Shown here: positions 1-6,791 of the stretch, piece by piece | Layout: each line of letters starts with the position of its first letter | How positions within the stretch are numbered: the first letter of the stretch is position 1 | NCBI GenBank assembly: GCA_012800805.1 | Contig: JAAZIO010000022.1 | Coordinates: 1 to 6,791, forward strand | Source of the DNA: Clostridiales bacterium | GTDB taxonomy: Bacteria; Bacillota; Clostridia; Christensenellales; CAG-917 | DNA: 6,791 nucleotides | Direction of reading: 5' to 3' | Made by a program: the position numbers and the translations under genes | The notes under the pieces: generated by a model | What the model was told of the DNA's origin: nothing | Database searches by the model: none | The model's input: only the letters and a program-made list of their open reading frames with translations

Positions 1-49
1 AAGATATTATCTTCCTTTTTTTCTTTCACATATCAGCTTCACTTTAAGC

Positions 50-76
50 ACATCGGCTTAAAAACTCTTTAATTTA
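50..76 (-). promoter_or_regulatory. Possible sigma-28/sigma-D-like promoter motif
   Basis: Read on the minus strand there is TAAA (73-76), 15 nt, then GCCGATGT (50-57). The flagellar sigma factor consensus is TAAA-N15-GCCGATAA or GCCGATAT, so the -10 element matches six of eight positions with ideal spacing. It would drive transcription leftwards, out of the window. It lies inside the repeat array, so the match may be a by-product of the repeat sequence. No flagellar gene is visible here. Confidence 0.25.
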
Positions 77-274
77 AAGCTTATCGGATATAATGCAAAA
101 ACCTATAAGAATAATACTTTATTCACTTGCTTGCTAAATTAAATGGCGGCTTAAATTCTTATCTATTAAAGCTTAGCGGATTTAATTCAAACAAAAACAT
201 AAGGTAAGATTTTACACCTTTTTATGCTCTCGCATACTTAATGATATTGGCAAAAGCTCACACCCGATTAAAGC

Positions 275-302
275 TTATCGGCACAAAATCTCATCCATTT
301 TA
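275..302 (-). promoter_or_regulatory. Possible second sigma-28-like promoter motif
   Basis: On the minus strand GCCGATAA (275-282) is an exact match to the sigma-28 -10 element. It is preceded by TAAA (299-302) at a spacing of 16 nt, one more than the usual optimum. It sits in a strong copy of the 30-nt repeat. The copy at 81-88 has TCCGATAA with only TATA in the -35 position. Function is speculative. Confidence 0.25.
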
Positions 303-384
303 CTTAGGGCTTAATAATTCATACCTTTTAAAGCTTTGGCATAAATTATCCTTTTTAATTAACCGAAAAAGTCCAAGAAAGGGC

Positions 385-411
385 CTACCCGCAAGATAAT
401 CTTGCGGGTAG
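385..411 (-). terminator. Perfect 27-bp palindrome, possible perR terminator
   Basis: The arms CTACCCGCAAGAT and ATCTTGCGGGTAG are perfectly complementary around a single central A, giving a GC-rich stem of 12 bp or more with a minimal loop. It begins about 85 nt past the stop codon of the PerR-like gene. On the minus strand the stem is followed by GCCCTTTCTTGGACTTTTT, which is only moderately U-rich, so it is not a textbook intrinsic terminator. On the plus strand no T-run follows. It could equally be a protein-binding palindrome. Confidence 0.4.
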
Positions 412-432
412 AAATGAAGGAGAGAAATATAT

Positions 433-471
433 TTAAGGCGAGATTTTAGCAATTATAAAATTCGCTCTTAA
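433..471. repeat. Imperfect inverted repeat after perR
   Basis: TTAAG, GCGA and ATTTTA on the left pair with TAAAAT, TCGC and CTTAA on the right. There is one single-base bulge on each side and a short AT-rich loop. The structure lies between the end of the PerR-like gene and the 27-bp palindrome, within 25 to 65 nt of the stop codon. On the minus strand it is followed by an AT-rich run that lacks a clean U-tract. It may stabilise the mRNA 3' end or assist termination; its role is not established. Confidence 0.35.
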
Positions 472-495
472 CTATGTTGGCTGTTTTTTGGGCTT

Positions 496-882
496 TTATT
501 CGCCCTTTGCGCAGTCGCTGCAATATCCTTGCATGACAACCGTAATTTTTGTAAGAGTCACGCCCATTTTTTCCGTAAGAAACTCTTTACAGCTGTCCAT
601 TTGCTCAAAGTTTAAGTTTACATCTATAACTTTTCCGCATCCGAGGCAGTGGAAGTGCGCATGCTCTTCTACGTTTTTGTCGAACCTGTCACCCGAGTCG
701 GGTATCGAGATTCTTTTAAGCTTACCATCCGCCGCAAGCTGAGCCAGATTTCTGTAAACAGTGCCTAGGCTTATCGACGGGATAACCGCTCTTGCTCTTT
801 CGCATATCGTTTCAGCGTCCGGGTGGTCACAACTTGCGAGCACGGTGCTTAATATTACTTGTTTTTGCACGGTTTTTCTCAT
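496..882 (-). CDS. perR: Fur-family transcriptional regulator, PerR-like
   Basis: This is a metal-dependent repressor of 128 aa, most likely a peroxide or iron sensor in the cytoplasm. Residues 1-60 form a winged-helix DNA-binding domain with the recognition segment SLGTVYRNL (38-46). Residues about 65-124 form the dimerisation and metal domain. The structural zinc site is C79-x2-C82 plus C121-x2-C124. The regulatory ligands of B. subtilis PerR (H37, D85, H91, H93, D104) all have counterparts: H20, D68, H74, H76 and D87. The Asp at 87, where Fur proteins usually carry Glu, favours PerR. The protein is shorter than typical (about 140-150 aa) because the first helix is missing. This start is the longest possible, since a TAA codon lies directly in frame before the ATG, and GGAG sits 5 nt upstream. 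It is transcribed alone from its own promoter and probably autoregulated. Fur or another Fur-family type remains possible. Confidence 0.88.
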   Translation of the reverse strand: MRKTVQKQVILSTVLASCDHPDAETICERARAVIPSISLGTVYRNLAQLAADGKLKRISIPDSGDRFDKNVEEHAHFHCLGCGKVIDVNLNFEQMDSCKEFLTEKMGVTLTKITVVMQGYCSDCAKGE

Positions 883-887
883 TTAAA

Positions 888-891
888 CTCC
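888..891 (-). promoter_or_regulatory. Ribosome binding site of perR
   Basis: GGAG lies 5 nt before the ATG at 882-880. The codon immediately upstream of this ATG is an in-frame TAA, so no longer N-terminus can be encoded. This fixes the short form of the regulator. Confidence 0.75.
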
Positions 892-927
892 AAGTAATCA
901 ATCTCGAACAAGTGTGCGGTTAGGGCT

Positions 928-950
928 TATTGATAACGATTATCAGTAAC
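928..950. promoter_or_regulatory. Fur-box operator before perR
   Basis: TGATAACGATTATCA (931-945) fits the 7-1-7 Fur box TGATAAT-N-ATTATCA with one mismatch. The symmetry extends outwards to TTA at 928-930 and TAA at 948-950. It lies just downstream of the -10 element and overlaps the expected transcription start, a position suited to repression. The B. subtilis PerR box would have TTATAAT in place of TGATAAT, so this is the Fur-type version. The likely ligand is the adjacent regulator itself or a separate Fur. Confidence 0.8.
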
Positions 951-953
951 ATT

Positions 954-982
954 AATATAGCACTCAAAAAAAGCTATGTCAA
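954..982 (-). promoter_or_regulatory. Sigma-A promoter of perR
   Basis: On the minus strand there is a perfect TTGACA -35 (977-982), a 17-nt spacer and TATATT as -10 (954-959). Upstream (983-1020) are A and T tracts that could act as an UP element. The Fur-type operator begins a few bases downstream of the -10. Confidence 0.85.
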
Positions 983-1139
983 TATTTTTTTGAAAAAATT
1001 ACAAATTTTTCAAAATTTAGTGTTTTTGCTTAATAAATTTTAGTCAAACTAATTATTTGTAAAAATTTTTAAAATTGAATTTAAATTGTTTTTTGATTTT
1101 TGTTTGTTTTTTTATTACTAAGAATGTTAAAAGCCAAAT

Positions 1140-1162
1140 AAAAAAGGCAGCTTACGCTGCCT
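1140..1162 (-). terminator. Intrinsic terminator after tRNA-Gln
   Basis: On the minus strand AGGCAGC (1162-1156), a GTAA tetraloop and GCTGCCT (1151-1145) form a GC-rich 7-bp stem that runs into TTTTTT (1145-1140). It starts directly after the CCA end of the tRNA. It is the only clear intrinsic terminator downstream of the ATP synthase genes, so read-through atp transcripts probably end here too. Confidence 0.88.
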
Positions 1163-1236
1163 TGGCAGGAGTAGTAGGAATCGAACCTACACCAAGGGAG
1201 TCAGAGGCCCTTGTGCTGCCACTACACCATACTCCA
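1163..1236 (-). tRNA. tRNA-Gln (anticodon CTG)
   Basis: A 74-nt cloverleaf with an encoded CCA end and discriminator G73. The anticodon CTG lies at 1204-1202, with U33 before it and A37 after it. The D stem is GTGT/GCAC with a GG-containing loop, the variable loop has 4 nt, and the T arm is GTAGG-TTCGATT-CCTAC. U1 and G73 are typical of tRNA-Gln. Two defects are visible. Position 1 (U) faces U72 where A is expected, and C31 faces U39 at the base of the anticodon loop. The other stems pair well. It decodes CAG. It has its own promoter and terminator, so it is probably expressed; how efficiently it is charged is uncertain. Confidence 0.9.
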
Positions 1237-1248
1237 TCGACGCATGAT

Positions 1249-1277
1249 ATTATAGATTATCTTTAGCTATTTTGCAA
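1249..1277 (-). promoter_or_regulatory. Promoter of tRNA-Gln
   Basis: On the minus strand TTGCAA (1272-1277), 17 nt and a perfect TATAAT (1249-1254) precede the tRNA. Transcription would start about 6 nt before the mature 5' end. This lets the tRNA be made independently of the upstream atp operon. Confidence 0.8.
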
Positions 1278-1314
1278 TTATTTTTAATATGTTTGTTTTA
1301 AGATTTTTGCAAAA

Positions 1315-4034
<2,720 letters not shown>

Positions 4035-4035
<1 letters not shown>

Positions 4036-5813
4036 CAGTTTTTCGCCTGAGCCGCCAGCGTTTTGGCAAGGCTTATAATCTTTGCTTTAATTTCGTCGGT
4101 ATAGTCTCCCGCTTCGTCAATATATGAGCAAATTTCCGGCTCCGATGATTTTATGCGGCAAATCAGCTCATGGTTGACCTCAGAAACTTTGTCCGCGGGC
4201 AGGTCCTCGTATGCGTGGGATAGCGTCGCGATAAGCGTTATTACTTGCTCGTGGTGTTTTAACGGTGAATACTGCTCTTGTCGGAGCAATCTCATAAGGC
4301 CCTCGCCGTATGCAAGCTGGCGCTTTGTTATGTCGTCAAGGTCGCTGGCAAACTGCGAGAAAACTTCCATTTCCCTATACTGGGCAAGGTCAAGCCTAAT
4401 TGTTCCCGCCGCCTTTTTCATGGCTTTGCTTTGAGCGTCGCCTCCAACTCTCGATACCGAGAGCCCAACGTTAACCGCGGGCCGCTGGCCCGAGAAGAAC
4501 AAATCGCTCTCCAAAAATATCTGGCCGTCGGTGATGGAAATGATGTTGGTCGGTATATAGGCGGATACATCCCCCGCCTGCGTTTCGACAACGGGAAGAG
4601 CGGTAATGCTTCCGCCGCCTTTTTCGTCGCTAAGACACGCCGCTCTTTCAAGCAGGCGTGAATGCAGATAGAATACGTCACCTGGATAAGCCTCTCTGCC
4701 GGGAGAGCGCTCAAGAAGAAGACTTAGCGTTCTGTAGGCGATAGCGTGTTTTGACAGGTCATCGTAAACTATCAGCACATCTTTTCCCTTGTGCATAAAA
4801 TACTCGCCCATCGCGCAACCCGCGTAAGGCGCAATGTATTGCATGGGAGCAGGCTCGCTCGCCGAGGCGTTGACTACTATCGTATAATCCATGGCGCCGT
4901 GTTTTTTCAGCGTATCCACAAGGTGAGCTACCGAGCTGGTCTTTTGTCCGATAGCGACATATATGCAAATTACGTTTTTTCCTTTTTGATTGATTATGGT
5001 ATCTATGGCGATTGCCGTCTTGCCCGTCTGGCGGTCGCCTATTATAAGCTCACGCTGTCCCCTGCCTATCGGGAACATGGAATCTATTACAAGCAGTCCC
5101 GTCTCTAGCGGTTTTTTTACGGATTTTCTGTCTATTATGGTTGGCGCGGGTGACTCAAGCGGTCTGTAATCGGAGGCTTTGATAGACCCAAGCCCGTCTA
5201 TCGGTGAGCCGAGCGAGTCGACCACCCTGCCCAAATATCCCTCGCCAACGGGAACGCCCGCCGTCTTTTTGGTTCTTTTTACTATGCTTCCTTCTGAAAT
5301 TCCTTCCTCGTCGCCAAACAGTATGCAGCCGACCTTATCTCTTTTTAAGTCCTGCACCATGCCCTTTGTGCCGTTAGTGAATGAGACGATTTCGCCGTAT
5401 GTGACATTCTCAAGGCCGCTAACAAGGGCTATGCCGTCACCCACGCTAAGCACCTGTCCCACCTCTTGAAACTCAGGCTCTAGGGAGGGCTTTAAAAAAC
5501 TTTCTTTTATAAGAGGTATGATGTTTTTGTCTTTGCTGTCTTTTGCAAGGGACAATATGCTTTCTTCAAGCTTTGACAGATGCCATATCGGATTCCATTC
5601 AAACAGCTCAAAAAGAATGAGGTTTCCGTTTAAGTCTTTTCCTATCTCTATCTTAAAGCCGTTTATAACGGAAGCGTCTTTTTCAAAGGAAAGCTCAACG
5701 GGCGCGCCGTATCTTTTTTCAAGCAAATGCCGAAAGCGCCGCATCAAATCATCTTTTACGGGAGCGGCGCTTTTCATTATGGCTTTTATGGACTTATTTT
5801 GCTTTAGGCTCAT
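4035..5813 (-). CDS. atpA: F1Fo ATP synthase alpha with fused delta C-terminal domain
   Basis: A 592 aa alpha subunit, about 80-90 aa longer than usual. Residues about 100-592 are a full alpha. They include a remnant of its N-terminal helix ([11 protein letters not shown], 98-108), a beta-barrel from about 115, P-loop GDRQTGKT (259-266), Walker B DVLIVYDD (345-352), and VSRVGG (453-458) with R455 as the arginine finger that completes the beta active site. Residues about 14-92 resemble the C-terminal domain of delta/[12 protein letters not shown] (15-22), [20 protein letters not shown] (30-49), NGFKIEIG (51-58) and [10 protein letters not shown] (78-87). This follows E. coli delta around SAAALSEQQ, MEKRLSRKVKL, DKSVMAGVIIRAGD and GRLERLADVL. 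A separate atpH is absent between atpF and this gene. The start is firm: AGGAGA lies 7 nt upstream. It overlaps atpF by 20 nt. The delta assignment is by eye. Confidence 0.93.
5541..5774 (-). other. Delta/OSCP C-terminal-like domain within atpA
   Basis: Codons about 14-91 of the alpha gene. In ordinary enzymes this domain ends a separate delta subunit on top of F1 and grips the C-termini of the b dimer. Here it is joined in frame to alpha. The domain has the expected order: helix, short strand, the turn before NGFKIEIG, then a final amphipathic helix. About nine extra residues with aromatic content lie before the last helix ([10 protein letters not shown], 68-77). The delta N-terminal six-helix domain, which normally binds the alpha N-terminal helices, is not encoded here. 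Confidence 0.72.
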
Positions 5814-6291
5814 CGGAAGCTCTCCTTTCTTCAGCCGTTAAAAACCGCTCCAGGGCTTTTTCGGATGACTGCTCAAGCAATACCTTCGTTGCCTCAACCG
5901 CAAGGCTGGCTATTTCCTTTCTGGCTTCGGCAAGTATATGTTCCTTCTCTTTCTCCGCCTGTTCTTTCGCGTCGGCTATGATTTTCTCGGCGCTCTTTTG
6001 GGCGTCTGATATCTTTGATTGCATTTCTAAAGTAATGCGCTGCTCTTCCATTAAACGCTTTTTTGCGAGCTCGCCGTCAAGCTCGTCTATTTTCCTCGCG
6101 CATTCCTCGTTAAGCTCCTGGGCTGCGGCGACTTTCTTTTTTGCCTCATCATCCATGTTTTTGTAGTATTCCTGCCTCTTGTTCATGAATTTGACGACAG
6201 GCTTATAAAGGAGCAAAAACAGCCCCGTAAACAAAATGACAAGGTTTAATAGGTGCAGTAATATCTGCTGCCAGTTTATGTTTAAAGGCAC
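5794..6291 (-). CDS. atpF: F1Fo ATP synthase subunit b
   Basis: This is the peripheral-stalk subunit that anchors F1 to the membrane as a dimer. The protein has 165 aa, normal for bacterial b. One membrane helix spans about residues 8-30, followed by [10 protein letters not shown] (30-39). A long charged, Ala/Glu/Lys-rich coiled coil then runs to about residue 140, with [14 protein letters not shown] (126-139) near the C-terminus. In ordinary enzymes this end is held by delta; here the likely partner is the delta-like domain fused to alpha. The start codon is GTG. A run of six G (6300-6305) lies about 8 nt upstream as the ribosome site, 15 nt after atpE. No in-frame ATG gives a better start. 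The 3' end overlaps atpA by 20 nt. Confidence 0.95.
   Translation of the reverse strand: MPLNINWQQILLHLLNLVILFTGLFLLLYKPVVKFMNKRQEYYKNMDDEAKKKVAAAQELNEECARKIDELDGELAKKRLMEEQRITLEMQSKISDAQKSAEKIIADAKEQAEKEKEHILAEARKEIASLAVEATKVLLEQSSEKALERFLTAEERRASDEPKAK
5821..5826 (-). promoter_or_regulatory. Ribosome binding site of the atpA fusion
   Basis: AGGAGA lies 7 nt before the ATG at 5813, inside the end of atpF. It supports translation starting at the full-length form that includes the delta-like domain. After Met24 the next Met codon in the protein is residue 152, inside the alpha barrel, so no plausible internal ATG would give a plain alpha. Confidence 0.8.
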
Positions 6292-6299
6292 TTTTATTA

Positions 6300-6305
6300 C
6301 CCCCC
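6300..6305 (-). promoter_or_regulatory. G-run ribosome site for GTG start of atpF
   Basis: GGGGGG lies between the atpE stop and the atpF GTG codon, about 8 nt before the start. It is a poor Shine-Dalgarno match and is combined with a GTG start, which may tune b synthesis relative to the abundant c subunit. Confidence 0.5.
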
Positions 6306-6306
6306 G

Positions 6307-6681
6307 TTACAGAACGAAAATAATTAAAATGGCAACTACAAGAGCGTAGATGATGACGGTTTCGATAAATACTAGGCCGAGCATCATGTTGGTGCGGATT
6401 TTACCCGCCGCTTCGGGCTGGCGCGCGATACCCTCGTTTGACTTCATTATAGTAATGCCCATGGCAAGCGCGCCCGCAAATGCAGCAAGGCCAACAACGA
6501 TTGCCGCGGAATATGCCTTGCTTGCCTTTTCGTTTTGGACGGGCTGGGCGCTTTGTCCGTTTTCGCCGTCAGCGAGCGCAATGCCGGACGGCGCAATTAT
6601 ATATACCGCAAATATAAGCACGACGGCAAGCAGGGCCGCGATTATAAGTAGTGCCTTATTAGCGTTAAGATAAGTTTTCAT
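6307..6681 (-). CDS. atpE: F1Fo ATP synthase subunit c, with N-terminal extension
   Basis: This is the proteolipid of the membrane rotor ring that carries the coupling ion. The protein has 124 aa against a usual 70-90. The mature part is about residues 52-124, two membrane helices joined by the polar loop ARQPE (86-90). The ion-binding carboxylate is E107 in FIETVIIY, with Y112. The Gln of the sodium-binding motif is replaced by Met74 and Thr67 of Ilyobacter c by Val109, so proton coupling is more likely. Helix 1 reads AGALAMG (69-75), that is AxAxAxG in place of GxGxGxG. Residues 1-37 look like a signal peptide: Lys, a long hydrophobic core, then IALA before DGENG. Cleavage there would leave 87 aa with the N-terminus outside, as expected for c. 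GGAGG lies 6 nt before the ATG. Confidence 0.95.
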   Translation of the reverse strand: MKTYLNANKALLIIAALLAVVLIFAVYIIAPSGIALADGENGQSAQPVQNEKASKAYSAAIVVGLAAFAGALAMGITIMKSNEGIARQPEAAGKIRTNMMLGLVFIETVIIYALVVAILIIFVL

Positions 6682-6687
6682 TGTTAA

Positions 6688-6692
6688 CCTCC
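6688..6692 (-). promoter_or_regulatory. Ribosome binding site of atpE
   Basis: GGAGG lies 6 nt before ATG in the 14-nt gap after atpB. This strong site supports the long form of subunit c that includes the signal-like extension, and it suits the high copy number of c. Confidence 0.8.
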
Positions 6693-6695
6693 GCT

Positions 6696-6791
6696 TTATA
6701 GGATAGCCTTTTTTTCTTTTTTGGTTTTGTTATGGCTGGGCTCTGCCGCATCGCCGTAGAAAATCGAGGTGAGCGTTGTCAATACATAGGC
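6696..6791 (-). CDS. atpB: F1Fo ATP synthase subunit a, C-terminal fragment
   Basis: Only the last 31 codons and the TAA stop lie in the window; the gene continues to the right. The fragment begins AYVLTTLTSIFYGDA, which matches the end of the last membrane helix of subunit a (typically QAYIFTLLTxIY in this family). It finishes with a Lys-rich polar tail (HNKTKKEKKAIL). Subunit a forms the stator half-channels for the coupling ion. Its essential Arg lies outside the window. The position just before atpE fits the standard operon order. Identification rests on this short match plus context. Confidence 0.85.
   Translation of the reverse strand, partial: AYVLTTLTSIFYGDAAEPSHNKTKKEKKAIL

Larger units (their letters stand above)
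44..345. repeat. Degenerate ~30-nt direct-repeat array
   Basis: This is a non-coding AT-rich stretch. The core TTAAAGCTTATCGG occurs exactly at 74-87 and 268-281, with one substitution at 166-179 (TTAAAGCTTAGCGG), and in weaker form at 44-56 and 328-340. Start spacings are 30, 92, 102 and 60 nt, so most are near multiples of 30. Weaker relatives lie between them, for example TTAAATGGCGG at 139-149, CTTAATGATATTGGC near 237-251 and a copy near 304-325. Several copies are followed by a TTAATTC or TAAATT-like tail. The spacers are not unique protospacer-like sequences and the repeats are too diverged for CRISPR. The array could be a decayed minisatellite, a set of protein-binding sites, or tandem promoters on the minus strand. 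Its function is unknown. Confidence 0.55.

Noticed and set aside
44..345. CRISPR array
   Set aside because: The repeat copies are diverged and only about 14 nt are shared. Spacing varies, intervening segments resemble each other, and no cas genes are present.
488..742. Plus-strand frame opposite perR
   Set aside because: It is antisense to a clear Fur-family gene, with no recognisable domain and no promoter.
990..1012. Inverted repeat TTGAAAAA/TTTTTCAA upstream of the perR promoter
   Set aside because: It is low-complexity A/T sequence with a length mismatch between the arms, as expected by chance here. It may only serve as an UP-like tract.
1075..1266. Small plus-strand frame across the tRNA
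   Set aside because: It runs antisense through the tRNA and terminator, so the translation is an artefact of the tRNA sequence.
6307..6681. Sodium-coupled c subunit
   Set aside because: The Gln ligand of helix 1 is Met74 and Thr67 of the sodium motif is Val109. Only the Glu, a hydroxyl residue after it and the Tyr remain.

Overview
The window is a bacterial chromosome segment, most likely from a Firmicutes/Clostridia-like or related uncultured Gram-positive-type lineage. This is inferred from the protein flavour, strong AGGAGG-type ribosome sites, sigma-A style promoters, AT-rich spacers and a PerR/Fur-family regulator. Every recognised gene is on the minus strand, so the window reads functionally from right to left.

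From 6791 down to 1315 lies a compact F1Fo ATP synthase operon in the order atpB (3' end only), atpE, atpF, atpA, atpG, atpD, atpC. It encodes subunits a, c, b, alpha, gamma, beta and epsilon. Spacings run from 15 nt to a 20 nt overlap. A stand-alone atpH (delta) gene, which normally sits between atpF and atpA, is missing. Instead the alpha protein is 592 aa and carries about 90 extra N-terminal residues. These read like the C-terminal half of delta/OSCP, the part that holds the b stalk, fused to an otherwise complete alpha. This delta-CTD::alpha fusion is the most unusual thing in the window, because it would give three stalk-binding domains per F1 and no delta N-terminal domain. Subunit c is also unusual. 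It has a signal-peptide-like N-terminal extension and an AxAxAxG pattern in place of the usual GxGxGxG in its first helix.

Downstream of atpC is a tRNA-Gln(CTG) gene (1163-1236). It has its own consensus promoter and a strong intrinsic terminator, which is also the only clear terminator available to the atp operon. The tRNA has two non-canonical pairs, including U1-U72.

Next comes a short PerR-like Fur-family regulator (496-882). Its promoter (TTGACA-17-TATATT) is followed immediately by a near-perfect Fur-type inverted repeat, which suggests autoregulation. The protein has PerR-type metal ligands but an Arg at the position that in B. subtilis separates PerR-box from Fur-box recognition, and this agrees with the operator seen.

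The left 490 bases hold no gene that I can support. They contain two hairpins (a perfect 27 bp palindrome at 385-411 and an imperfect one at 433-471) and a degenerate array of about 30-nt direct repeats (about 44-345) with the core TTAAAGCTTATCGG. Read on the minus strand, some copies resemble sigma-28/sigma-D flagellar promoters.
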